From an uncultured SAR86 cluster bacterium (GTDB lineage: Bacteria > Pseudomonadota > Gammaproteobacteria > Magnimaribacterales > Magnimaribacteraceae): DNA of 64,000 nucleotides. The notes below the pieces were generated by a model. That model was not told the origin of the DNA, ran no database searches, and worked only from the letters and a program-made list of their open reading frames with translations. Shown one piece after another: positions 8,659 to 17,010 of this stretch. Each line of letters opens with the position of its first letter. Positions within the stretch are counted from its first letter, which is position 1. Position numbers and translations under genes: made by a program. The DNA lies in NCBI GenBank assembly GCA_937773605.1, contig CALJVP010000005.1, forward strand, positions 1 through 64,000, in the 5' to 3' direction.

Positions 8659-10134
8659 ATGAATAAAAAAATTATGGCTATTGATCAAGGCACAACTAGT
8701 TCCAGGGCTGTTATTTTTGATCAGGATGGAAGTTTTATAGATTATGAACAAAAAGAGTTTAAACAATTCTTTCCAAATGATGGCTGGGTAGAGCACGACC
8801 CGGATGAAATATGGGAATCTGTTCTTTCCGTTTCAGAAACTTTAATAAAGAGGCTGGACCTAAAGCCTTCTGATATTGCATCTATAGGTATCACCAATCA
8901 AAGAGAGACAACTTTGGTTTGGAATAAAAAAACAGGCAGGCCTGTTTATCCAGCAATTGTTTGGCAAGATAGGCGCACCTCTGAGTTATGTAATAATCTT
9001 AAGACACCTGACTTAGAAAAAATGATACAAGCAAAAACAGGCTTGTTAATAGATCCTTACTTTTCAGCCACTAAATTAGCTTGGATTCTTGATAATGTTG
9101 ATGGAGCTAGAGAAGGAGCAAATAATGGTGATTTACTGTTCGGTACCGTTGACAGTTTTTTGGTTTGGAAATTAACAGGGGGAAAGGAACACAAGACAGA
9201 TGCAACCAATGCTTCGCGGACGATGCTTTTTAACATAGCAGAGAATTCTTGGGATGTTGAACTTTTAAATCTCTTTAAGATTCCAGAAATCATGCTGCCT
9301 GAGGTGTGTGACAATGTTCATGACTACGGAGTAACCAATCTGTTTGGAGGTTCCATAGCGATAGGGGGAGCGGCCGGTGACCAGCAAGCGGCTTTGATAG
9401 GTCAGTGTTGCTTTGAAGAGGGTGATGTTAAGAGTACTTACGGAACCGGGTGCTTCGTTATCTTAAACACAGGAAAAGACTTTTTGAAGTCCAAAAATAA
9501 ACTTCTTTCTACCATTGCTTATCGGATAGATGGAGAGATAACTTATGGTATGGAGGGAAGTATTTTTGTAGCAGGATCTGCTATCCAATGGCTTAGGGAT
9601 GGTTTAAATTTCTTTGAATCAGCATCAGATACGGAAACCTTAATACAACAAGCTCATGAGGATTCTAAGGTTGTGGTAGTTCCGGCTCTGACTGGTTTGG
9701 GCGCGCCGCATTGGGATCCTGAAGCCAGAGGGGCTATCTACGGCTTAACTCGAGATAGTGGTGCAGCTGAAATTACCAAGGCCACTCTTGAATCGATTAC
9801 TTACCAAACAAAAGACCTTTTAGAGGCTATGAGACAAGATGGAGCAGAAATAAAAGAACTAAAAATTGACGGTGGGATGGTTGCTAATTCTTGGTTCAGT
9901 CAGGAGTTAGCAAATGTTTTAAGCATCAAGACTTATAGACCTGAAGTTATAGAAACTACCGCTGTTGGAGCTGCTTTTCTTGCAGGCATAAATGCAGGTA
10001 TCTATTCAGGTTTTGATTCTTTGAAGGATGTGTGGAAAGTTAATAGGGAGTTTATTCCCTCATCAACATATCAAGAAGAAGGCAATCAAAAATACCTTAG
10101 ATGGCAAGAAGCAATAAGGAAGACTTTAGCCTAG
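8659..10134 (+). CDS. glpK: Glycerol kinase
   Basis: This FGGY-family kinase phosphorylates glycerol to sn-glycerol-3-phosphate. The N-terminal phosphate-binding motif DQGTTSSRAV (residues 8-17) and catalytic region GWVEHDPDEIW are clear, as are the second FGGY signature region (GGAAGDQQAAL) and the C-terminal DGGMVANSWF. Length (491 aa) is typical. It is transcribed away from nrdA from a shared 212-base region and ends 4 bases from convergent argF. No glpF or glpD is next to it, but UgpQ and PlsB in the window also make or use glycerol-3-phosphate. Confidence 0.96.
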   Translation: MNKKIMAIDQGTTSSRAVIFDQDGSFIDYEQKEFKQFFPNDGWVEHDPDEIWESVLSVSETLIKRLDLKPSDIASIGITNQRETTLVWNKKTGRPVYPAIVWQDRRTSELCNNLKTPDLEKMIQAKTGLLIDPYFSATKLAWILDNVDGAREGANNGDLLFGTVDSFLVWKLTGGKEHKTDATNASRTMLFNIAENSWDVELLNLFKIPEIMLPEVCDNVHDYGVTNLFGGSIAIGGAAGDQQAALIGQCCFEEGDVKSTYGTGCFVILNTGKDFLKSKNKLLSTIAYRIDGEITYGMEGSIFVAGSAIQWLRDGLNFFESASDTETLIQQAHEDSKVVVVPALTGLGAPHWDPEARGAIYGLTRDSGAAEITKATLESITYQTKDLLEAMRQDGAEIKELKIDGGMVANSWFSQELANVLSIKTYRPEVIETTAVGAAFLAGINAGIYSGFDSLKDVWKVNREFIPSSTYQEEGNQKYLRWQEAIRKTLA

Positions 10135-10138
10135 CCTT

Positions 10139-11014
10139 TTAAAGAAGAGCAAGTAGAAGACTTTTTTGGGCATGCAGTCTATTTTCTGCTTGCTCCCAAA
10201 CTTTACTTCTTGGGTCATCAAGCATATCGGCAGAGATTTCTTGGCCTCTAATAGCAGGAAGGCAGTGAAGAAATAACGCATCATTCTTAGCTTTGTCCAT
10301 AACTGCTGGAGATATTTGATAGTTTGAAAATGAAGAAAGCCTTCTTTCGCTGTCTTTCTCGTCTCCCATAGAAACCCATACATCTGTGGTTACTAAGTCA
10401 GCTTCTTTAAGTCCAGAATCAATTGAACTGGTCAGTTCTACATTGCTATTCAGGACTATATCTTTTGGTTTATATTCATCCGGACAGACTATAGTCAGAT
10501 TAAAATTAAAAATTTCCGCCGCTTCCATGTAGCTGTAACAAACATTATTAAAATCTCCTACCCAGCAAACTTTTTTGTTTTCTAATGAACCTTTGTGCTC
10601 TATAAAAGTAAGCATATCAGCCAGCAGCTGACACGGATGAGATAGATTGGTTAAACCGTTTATGATTGGTGAAGTTGAGCTTTCAGCAAATGCTTCTAAA
10701 GTGCTGTGCTTTAAGGTTCTCAAAACTACTCCATCAGCCATCGAGCTTATAACCTTGGCAGTATCTGAAATGGGTTCACCTCGCCCAAGCTGAAGGTCGC
10801 TTACAGAAAGAAAGCTGGCTCTGCCTCCCAGCTGGTTCATCGCAACTTCAAAAGATAAACGTGTCCGGGTAGAAGATTTTTCAAAAATAAGAGCTAAATA
10901 CTTCCCATTAAGATTCTTTTGTTGTGACCCTTTCTTTAGTTCAAGGGCGCCATAAACTAAATCTACCACCGCAGTAGATCCATATTCTTTAAGATTTAAA
11001 AAGTGTTTGTTCAT
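10139..11014 (-). CDS. argF: Ornithine carbamoyltransferase
   Basis: This enzyme makes citrulline from ornithine and carbamoyl phosphate in arginine synthesis. The carbamoyl-phosphate motif STRTR (in KSSTRTRLSF), HPCQ, the ornithine-loop DVWVSMGDE and the FLHCLP motif are all present. The residues after FLHCLP read AIRGQE rather than the common AHRGEE. At 291 aa it is slightly shorter than most. No other arg genes adjoin it. It faces serA across a 97-base divergent region in which I could not identify a convincing ARG box. Confidence 0.95.
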   Translation of the reverse strand: MNKHFLNLKEYGSTAVVDLVYGALELKKGSQQKNLNGKYLALIFEKSSTRTRLSFEVAMNQLGGRASFLSVSDLQLGRGEPISDTAKVISSMADGVVLRTLKHSTLEAFAESSTSPIINGLTNLSHPCQLLADMLTFIEHKGSLENKKVCWVGDFNNVCYSYMEAAEIFNFNLTIVCPDEYKPKDIVLNSNVELTSSIDSGLKEADLVTTDVWVSMGDEKDSERRLSSFSNYQISPAVMDKAKNDALFLHCLPAIRGQEISADMLDDPRSKVWEQAENRLHAQKSLLLALL

Positions 11015-11111
11015 CTTATGTGCATTAAAAAAAGCCGTCGACTATATAGTTTATCGAGAATCATAGCAATTAATGATATCCTGCGCTTTTTTTTAGAGGA
11101 CAACATTTAAA

Positions 11112-12314
11112 ATGACAAGCTTTCAAGTAAGACCTTACAGTAATATCTCTGTCACCGGATTGGAAAAATTTAGTGGAACAGATTGCAGTGTTACTGAAAC
11201 GTCTGAAGCACCAGACGGTATTTTGGTTAGAAGCACCAAATTAAACGAAAGTCACCTTAGTGGTTCTCTCAGAGCAATCTCTAGAGCTGGAGCAGGTGTA
11301 AATAATATACCCGTTGATTTGTGCACTGACAGAGGTATTGTTGTTTTTAATACCCCTGGCGCTAATGCAAACGCTGTAAAAGAATTGGTTCTTGCAGGTT
11401 TAATGTTATCTAGTCGAAATGTTTTTTCTAGCATAGATTTTGTAAACAATTTAGAACATCTTTCTGAGATGGAAGATCTTGAACCTTATTTAGAAGAAAA
11501 TAAGAAGTTGTTTAAAGGAAAGGAATTGGCTGGTTCCACGTTAGGCGTTGTGGGCCTCGGAGCTATTGGTTCGAAAGTAGCTAAAATGGGAGTCGCTTTA
11601 GAAATGGCTGTTATTGGGTATGACCCCGCTCTTTCGGTTGAAGCAGCTTGGAAGCTTCCTAGTGAAGTTGTTCCTGCAGAATCACCGGAAGAATTATTTA
11701 AGAATTCCGACTACATAACGATTCATATTCCTGCTTTAGATTCCACGAAAGGGATTATAAATAAAGATCTTTTGAGGCATTGCAAAGGAGCTTCATTACT
11801 AAATTTTGCTAGACACGAAGTTGTAAATACAGAAGATGTTTTAGAAATGCTTGATACTGATAATTTAGATAACTTCATAACGGACTTTCCAACACCAGCT
11901 TTAATTCAAAGAGCTAATCAACATAAAGACGTTACTTTGCTGCCTCACATAGGAGCCAGCACATTTCAAGCTGAAGAAAACTGTGCAGTTATGGCGGTTA
12001 ATCAAATGGTTGATTTCCTCGAGAATGGTAATATTAAAAATTCTGTTAATTTTCCCAATGTTCAGTTAAACAGAACAACACCTAGCCGTATTACTATAAC
12101 GAATAAGAACGTACCAGCCATGATCGGGCAAATTGCTACTTCCCTTGGAGAGCTAGATCTTAATATTGCTGAAATGACTAATGTCAGCAGAGGCGATATT
12201 GCTTACAACATTATTGATATAGAAAATACAGTACAAGAGGAGGCTATAAACACTCTTTCCTCTATCGAAAATGTTATTAATGTTAGGCTTCTTAAAAGTG
12301 ATCCTAGCAAATAA
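11112..12314 (+). CDS. serA: D-3-phosphoglycerate dehydrogenase (ACT-domain form)
   Basis: This NAD-dependent enzyme makes the first step of serine synthesis. The order is substrate domain, Rossmann domain with GVVGLGAIGSKVA near residue 143, the catalytic Arg region (NFARHEVVN), the catalytic His (LPHIGAST), and a C-terminal ACT domain (ITITNKNVPAMIGQIA to the end) that should bind serine for feedback control. At 400 aa it is of the short ACT class. AGAGGA lies 12 bases before the ATG. It borders the large gene-free region at 12315. Confidence 0.9.
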   Translation: MTSFQVRPYSNISVTGLEKFSGTDCSVTETSEAPDGILVRSTKLNESHLSGSLRAISRAGAGVNNIPVDLCTDRGIVVFNTPGANANAVKELVLAGLMLSSRNVFSSIDFVNNLEHLSEMEDLEPYLEENKKLFKGKELAGSTLGVVGLGAIGSKVAKMGVALEMAVIGYDPALSVEAAWKLPSEVVPAESPEELFKNSDYITIHIPALDSTKGIINKDLLRHCKGASLLNFARHEVVNTEDVLEMLDTDNLDNFITDFPTPALIQRANQHKDVTLLPHIGASTFQAEENCAVMAVNQMVDFLENGNIKNSVNFPNVQLNRTTPSRITITNKNVPAMIGQIATSLGELDLNIAEMTNVSRGDIAYNIIDIENTVQEEAINTLSSIENVINVRLLKSDPSK

Positions 12315-12820
12315 AAACCTTTTAATTATTTCAATATTTATTCTTATTTCTCTGGAAGTAGGGACTAAATATTTAATCTAAAAATCATTTTAATTTGCTT
12401 CTATTAAAATTAATTACCTTTCTTTTTCTATGAGTTCTCAGCTATTTAATTTAAGCTAGAATGCTATCTACTTGTATTTATTATTAAAATAATAAAAAGC
12501 GTTTAAAGTATTCAACTAATTTCTTAGCTTCAATCTTTTACACATAAAACCTAGAGTTTTACTCACTTAAGCAATGAACTCATAAGAACAGATAATTTTT
12601 TGCACAAAAAAAGTGCTTAAAATATAAGCTATTGATTTTATTAATTTTTTTTATATTAGATCAAAATTTGTACAATTTGCTGACACTCCTTTGCTACAGA
12701 AGCATTTTCAACATATGTAAAACTTATCCATAGACTTATCCACAGAAATTGTGGATAAAATTCTTAATTTTTTTTTGGTTTATTGGCGTCTTTTTTTTCT
12801 TTAGAATAGGCTACTTAAAG
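12315..12820. other. Gene-free AT-rich region with DnaA-box cluster, candidate replication origin
   Basis: These 506 bases hold no credible gene. They are strongly AT-rich, especially 12610-12665, which could act as an unwinding element. DnaA-like 9-mers in one orientation are TTTTACACA (12536-12544), TTTTGCACA (12598-12606), TTATCCATA (12724-12732) and a perfect TTATCCACA (12736-12744); a perfect inverted box TGTGGATAA follows at 12750-12758. Genes to the left run mostly leftward and genes to the right mostly rightward, as expected around an origin. Against it, neither dnaA-dnaN nor mnmG is adjacent. The boxes might instead regulate ung. Confidence 0.4.
12736..12758. promoter_or_regulatory. 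Pair of perfect inverted DnaA boxes
   Basis: TTATCCACA and TGTGGATAA face each other across 5 bases (12745-12749). With the near-perfect TTATCCATA 3 bases before, this makes three boxes within 35 bases. This density is not expected by chance, even in AT-rich sequence. Confidence 0.7.
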
Positions 12821-13504
12821 ATGAAAGTTTCTCAACAAAATATATTCTCTACTCTTCCATCCGACTGGCAAGAGACTTTAGAAACTGAATTAAATAAAGA
12901 ATATACGGCAACTATCAGTCAACTCCTAGAGGAGATGAAAAAGTCAGGAAAAGTAATCTATCCCGAAGAGAAAAACATATTCTCATGCATGAAAATGACT
13001 CCTTTTAATGAAGTTAAAGTTGTAATACTAGGGCAAGACCCTTATCACCAAGCAGGCCAAGCAAATGGACTGTCTTTTTCAGTTAACACCGGAGCGGTAA
13101 TTCCCCCCTCGCTTAAGAATATCTATAAAGAAATAGCCACAAGTATAGGAAATCTAGAATCTTCTGATGGCTCATTAACAAAATGGGCAAAACAGGGAGT
13201 TCTTCTCTTAAATAGTGTTTTAACTGTTGAAGAAAGTCTTCCAGGCTCTCATGCAAAAATAGGTTGGGAGAAATTTACTGATAAGGTAGTAAGTAAATTA
13301 AACCAATCAGATAATATAGTTTTCATGTTGTGGGGAAAAAATGCTTCGAAGAAGGGGTCTATTATCGATAGATCAAAACACTTAGTCTTAGAGTCCGCCC
13401 ATCCATCACCGCTTTCGGCATATAAAGGGTTTCACGGAAATGGTCATTTTTTGAAATGTAATAAATTTTTGAAGGAAAACGACCTGACAGAAATTAGATG
13501 GTAG
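12821..13504 (+). CDS. ung: Uracil-DNA glycosylase
   Basis: This family 1 enzyme removes uracil from DNA in base-excision repair. The water-activating loop GQDPYH (in VVILGQDPYHQAGQANG), the uracil-binding Asn region (LLLNSVLTV), and the leucine/histidine loop HPSPLSAYKGFHG are all intact. I start it at the ATG at 12821 (228 aa); a longer frame from 12749 would add an unlikely Phe-rich N-terminus that overlaps the DnaA boxes. It ends 2 bases from convergent ygfZ. Confidence 0.96.
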   Translation: MKVSQQNIFSTLPSDWQETLETELNKEYTATISQLLEEMKKSGKVIYPEEKNIFSCMKMTPFNEVKVVILGQDPYHQAGQANGLSFSVNTGAVIPPSLKNIYKEIATSIGNLESSDGSLTKWAKQGVLLLNSVLTVEESLPGSHAKIGWEKFTDKVVSKLNQSDNIVFMLWGKNASKKGSIIDRSKHLVLESAHPSPLSAYKGFHGNGHFLKCNKFLKENDLTEIRW

Positions 13505-13506
13505 GG

Positions 13507-14403
13507 TTATTTGTTTATTGTAAGTAAGGTGTTGCCGCCAGAAGTCTTATAATCTTCCTCTAGCTCATCAGCTTTAATAGATATCAAGGCGTAATTTCCT
13601 TTCTGATGTTTCAGTACTTTTACCACAGAGCCAATTCTTCTTCCCGCGCTATTTTCCACCGACATATTTATTTCGGCGAGATCATTAGACCCTTCCGTTA
13701 AATATAATCTTGGTAAGCTTTTAGCTCGATAATGCATTCTTGCAACAATTTCTTGGCCTGTGTAGCAACCTTTCTCAAAATCTACCCTTTCTGAAACATC
13801 ATAATTTATTTCATGAGGCGTTAATTTTTCAGAAAGATCCTCCGTTATTTCAACGTCTTTAATAAGGAAGTTGTCTAAATGCCAATCACCTAAATCAGAT
13901 GAAATTTCACCGGAATCCTTAAAAATAGTATCACCTTTATTTGTAATGACGAGTCTAATTTTTTTATCCAGATAACCTAAAACTAAACTGCTATGGCGAA
14001 TATATTGGTTGTCATTAAAATTTAAATCAGGAAAAAAACTCTCTAAGGCATCGTTATTGGCACCGTATAGATCTTTATCAGAAAGTATTGAAATATCTAC
14101 TTGATAAAAGGGTGAATATTTTTTTAGAACATCCTGTGTTTTTTTCATCATTAACTCAGGACCAATTAACCAAAACTTATTTGTGTTTTCATCATTAGGA
14201 GCAACGACAATAAAAGAGCTAATAATCCTTCCTTTGACGTTACATATTGCTCCTTGGGTGGGATTTTTAGAACTAACTTTGCCCATATCACAAGTCAATT
14301 GTCCTTGTAATAACTCTATTGCCCCTTCACCTACTATTTCAAGTATGTTCAAATAGTTTAAGTTTATTAATCTTTTCTTATTCATGGTTTTATCACTTAC
14401 CAT
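13507..14403 (-). CDS. ygfZ: Folate-binding Fe-S cluster repair protein YgfZ
   Basis: This is a GcvT-like tetrahydrofolate-binding protein that helps maintain Fe-S enzymes. The diagnostic motif KGCYTGQEIVAR is present, with an N-terminal GcvT fold (LLQGQLTCD, QGAICNVKGRI). The start is either ATG 14403 or ATG 14385. The first leaves only 15 bases to the divergent sdhE start, so promoters of the two genes must overlap coding sequence. The same ygfZ/sdhE divergence is found in E. coli. Confidence 0.92.
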   Translation of the reverse strand: MVSDKTMNKKRLINLNYLNILEIVGEGAIELLQGQLTCDMGKVSSKNPTQGAICNVKGRIISSFIVVAPNDENTNKFWLIGPELMMKKTQDVLKKYSPFYQVDISILSDKDLYGANNDALESFFPDLNFNDNQYIRHSSLVLGYLDKKIRLVITNKGDTIFKDSGEISSDLGDWHLDNFLIKDVEITEDLSEKLTPHEINYDVSERVDFEKGCYTGQEIVARMHYRAKSLPRLYLTEGSNDLAEINMSVENSAGRRIGSVVKVLKHQKGNYALISIKADELEEDYKTSGGNTLLTINK

Positions 14404-14418
14404 TATAGGGCAAACAGC

Positions 14419-14679
14419 TTGACAGATTTAAAGAAAAAAATATTGTGGCAATGCAGAAGGGGTTTGTGGGAGCTCGACCAAATTCTTTTGCCTTTCGTAG
14501 AAAATGATTTCGAACATTTAAACAAGGAAGATCAATTACTTTTTCAAAAATTATTACAATACGAGGACATAGAGCTTTTTGATATTTTTGTTAATAAGAT
14601 TGATCCAATAGATAATGAATTTAGAGATTTGACTGTCTTAATCATAGATAAACACATGAAAAACCAAAATGGATTTTAA
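14419..14679 (+). CDS. sdhE: FAD assembly factor SdhE
   Basis: This small (86 aa) protein helps attach FAD to the flavoprotein subunits of succinate dehydrogenase and fumarate reductase. The family motif RRGLWELD (residues 13-20), including the key RGxxE, is present, followed by the acidic helical body. The start codon is TTG, supported by AGGG 8 bases upstream. It overlaps the next gene by 11 bases. No sdh genes are in the window. Confidence 0.88.
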   Translation: MTDLKKKILWQCRRGLWELDQILLPFVENDFEHLNKEDQLLFQKLLQYEDIELFDIFVNKIDPIDNEFRDLTVLIIDKHMKNQNGF

Positions 14680-15604
14680 GCCGTCGCTTTTAGCCGATCT
14701 GGGCGCAACTAATGCGAGGTTTGCCATAACCGAGGACGGACTTTCATACCACAATCCTAAGGAGTTGAAGATCTCTGAATACAACTCTATGAGCGATCTT
14801 TGTATGGGATACCTTTCATCTATAAAAACTACCAATATACGAAGAGCTTTTATAGGGGTAGCTGCACCGGTAATAGGAGATGTCATCACGTTTGTAAATT
14901 GTGATTTAGAATTTAGCCAATCAGAGTTGCAATCAAGTTTATTTCCAAATGGGCTTAAGGTTGTCAATGATCTGGCTTTGCAAGCTCACGCAGTTAATTT
15001 GCTTGAGGAAGTTGAGCTAGAAACAATTGGACAAAATTTTTCAGATGCTGAGGGCCCAAAAGTCTTAGTAATGCCAGGAACTGGTTTGGGAATGGCAGGA
15101 ATAGTAAATGAAGAGGTTGTTTCAACTGAGGCTGGACATTTAAATATTCCTGCTAAGATAAAAAAAGAAAGCCTCGATCAAATTATAGAAGCTTTTAGAC
15201 ATCAGTCCGGAAGGATGCCTACTTTTGAAGATTTTTTATCAGGCAAAGGATTGAACTTCTTTTATTGTGTTCTTTCAGGCCAAGATAAATGCAGTCTTAC
15301 AAATGAAGAAATCTTATTAAATTACAATACAGATGCTATTTGCTTAGAAGTAAAAGAGAGCATGAACTATCTTTTTGCTGCTTATTTAAGATACATTGCA
15401 TTGGCTTGGGGTGCTCTTGGAGGTGTTTATTTAGCTGGATCGATAACAAATTCCTTATTGTTTGATATAGACAACAACAAGTTTAGACAGGTATTTGAAG
15501 ACAGCGAGACGATGAATAGTCTACTTAAGGTAACTCCTATTTTCAGAGTTAAACCGCAAGACTTGGGCTTTAGAGGGGCCTTAAAGCTTGCAAGAGAGCT
15601 TTAA
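14669..15604 (+). CDS. glk: Glucokinase (Glk type)
   Basis: This ROK-unrelated Glk-family sugar kinase (311 aa) has the phosphate 1 motif ADLGATNARFA (residues 9-19), the NDLALQAHA segment, the GTGLGMA loop and the EAGHLN motif. It would phosphorylate glucose with ATP. It overlaps sdhE by 11 bases, so the two are likely translated together. No glycolytic gene is adjacent. Sugar specificity is inferred from family membership. Confidence 0.88.
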   Translation: MDFKPSLLADLGATNARFAITEDGLSYHNPKELKISEYNSMSDLCMGYLSSIKTTNIRRAFIGVAAPVIGDVITFVNCDLEFSQSELQSSLFPNGLKVVNDLALQAHAVNLLEEVELETIGQNFSDAEGPKVLVMPGTGLGMAGIVNEEVVSTEAGHLNIPAKIKKESLDQIIEAFRHQSGRMPTFEDFLSGKGLNFFYCVLSGQDKCSLTNEEILLNYNTDAICLEVKESMNYLFAAYLRYIALAWGALGGVYLAGSITNSLLFDIDNNKFRQVFEDSETMNSLLKVTPIFRVKPQDLGFRGALKLAREL

Positions 15605-15639
15605 GATCTATTTAATTTTAAAAGAACTGTTATTAATAA

Positions 15640-15666
15640 GAACTTTTACCTTATTGTTGGGTCTAT
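15640..15666 (+). promoter_or_regulatory. Putative sigma-E promoter of rpoE
   Basis: GAACTT (15640-15645), a 16-base spacer and TCTAT (15662-15666) resemble the sigma-E consensus GAACTT-N16-TCTGA. Its position just upstream of rpoE fits autoregulation. It would start transcription at or next to the ATG at 15673, that is, an almost leaderless message. Confidence 0.45.
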
Positions 15667-15672
15667 TTCATT

Positions 15673-16302
15673 ATGGTTGATAAGCAATCAAAAAAACAAA
15701 CAAACAAAGAAGCAGATCTTGCCTTGGTAAGAAGAGCCAAAAAAGGAGATTATCGAGCTTTTGACCTTTTGGTTCTAAAATATCAATCTCGTATTGTTTC
15801 TATTGCTTTTAAGTTCGTTAAAGAGATTCAACTAGCAGAGGACATCTCCCAAGAATCATTTATTAAAGCCTACAGATCCATAGATTCGTTCAGAGAGGAA
15901 AGTGCATTTTATACTTGGCTTTATAGAATAACTGCTAATACGGCTAAGAATTATTTAGTTTCTAAAGGTCGTAGAAAAGAATCTTCTATATCAGAGTTGA
16001 GTATTTCCGAAAATGAAGATTTTTTTGAGTTACCCACCAATGACTCTCCAGAACAAATTCTTATGGCTCAGAGCCTTAAGGATACCATCTATGATGCACT
16101 GAGTGGGCTTCCTGAGGATACAAGAACGGCTTTATCTTTAAGAGAGTTTGAAGGTTTAAACTATGAAGAGATAGCAGAAATTATGAACTGCCCTGTTGGT
16201 ACAGTTCGTTCAAGAATATTTAGAGGGCGAGAGGCTTTAGAAAATTTAATCTCGCCGATAACAGATAAGTTTAAAGTCATGAATAATAAAGAAATAGTAT
16301 GA
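15673..16302 (+). CDS. rpoE: Envelope-stress sigma factor sigma-E
   Basis: This ECF sigma factor directs the response to misfolded envelope proteins. Region 2 (LVRRAKKGDYRAFDLLVLKYQ through ISQESFIKAYRS) and region 4 (SLREFEGLNYEEIAEIM, VGTVRSRI) are clear in 209 aa. The N-terminus is about 7 residues longer than in E. coli. The next gene, its anti-sigma factor, starts inside the stop codon (ATGA overlap), and the order rpoE-rseA-mucD confirms the assignment. Confidence 0.95.
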   Translation: MVDKQSKKQTNKEADLALVRRAKKGDYRAFDLLVLKYQSRIVSIAFKFVKEIQLAEDISQESFIKAYRSIDSFREESAFYTWLYRITANTAKNYLVSKGRRKESSISELSISENEDFFELPTNDSPEQILMAQSLKDTIYDALSGLPEDTRTALSLREFEGLNYEEIAEIMNCPVGTVRSRIFRGREALENLISPITDKFKVMNNKEIV

Positions 16303-16994
16303 ATGAAAATATAAAAGAAAAGATCTCAGCCCTAGCAGATGGAGAGTTATCTGAATTTGAAGTTCGAAGGGTTTTAGATGAAATTGAAAAAGAACCTGAT
16401 TTAAGAAACTATTGGGATTTACTTCAGATAACTCGTCGAAGTTTAATCAATGAAGATTTAGGAAATATAGGAATTGATATATCTGGCCGCGTAAGGAGAG
16501 AGTTGTCGGGAAGAAAGCCTCATGCAGTAAAAAATTATTCTTCTTATCCAAGGTATAAAAGCTATTTAGCTGCCACAGCAGGCCTCGCATTAGTTTTTGG
16601 AATTAATTTTGTTATAACCCCATCGTATACAGATACAGATTCTTTTTCAGATGAAGCATCCCAAACAATCGCAAACGCAATAGCAAGTCCAGAAGCTTTG
16701 GAAGTATTGAACAATTCAGTTATGGGCATGAACGCAAAGTTAAGAGATTTTAATTATGTTTCAGGAGGGGGGATGCATGCTAATTATGTATTTCCAAAAG
16801 ATGGTAAAAAGTTCAGAGTTAGCCTGTCCCCAGTACTATCAGAATACAAGGTCAAGCAAGCACCTGAATTAAGAAGGGTTTTCATTAAAACAGACAAAGG
16901 GGTTTTTGTTGTTTCTGTTAGCGGAAACATAACAGATGAAAAAAAATCTAGAATACTTCAAAATGCAAATTACTTCTCTAGTCAGATAAAGTAA
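16299..16994 (+). CDS. rseA: Anti-sigma-E factor RseA/MucA
   Basis: The cytoplasmic sigma-binding domain (KISALADGELSEFE, residues 8-21) matches RseA/MucA. A single transmembrane helix lies at about 89-106, and the remaining 120 residues would be periplasmic, the part cut by site-1 and site-2 proteases during stress. The ATGA overlap with rpoE fits the stoichiometric coupling of the pair. The gene usually found next, rseB/mucB, is missing; mucD follows after 16 bases. The periplasmic region is longer than in E. coli RseA. Confidence 0.88.
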   Translation: MNENIKEKISALADGELSEFEVRRVLDEIEKEPDLRNYWDLLQITRRSLINEDLGNIGIDISGRVRRELSGRKPHAVKNYSSYPRYKSYLAATAGLALVFGINFVITPSYTDTDSFSDEASQTIANAIASPEALEVLNNSVMGMNAKLRDFNYVSGGGMHANYVFPKDGKKFRVSLSPVLSEYKVKQAPELRRVFIKTDKGVFVVSVSGNITDEKKSRILQNANYFSSQIK

Positions 16995-17010
16995 AATTAG
17001 ATATAAAATT

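Noticed and set aside
8614-8796. A 60-codon reverse frame over the start of glpK
   Set aside because: It is a shadow of glpK and of the AT-rich leader, without any signal of its own.
11015-11111. ARG box between argF and serA
   Set aside because: No pair of TGAAT/ATTCA-like half sites at the right spacing.
12749-12820. Longer N-terminus for ung
   Set aside because: The extra residues are Phe-rich and encoded by the DnaA-box and T-rich region; the family starts at the ATG at 12821.
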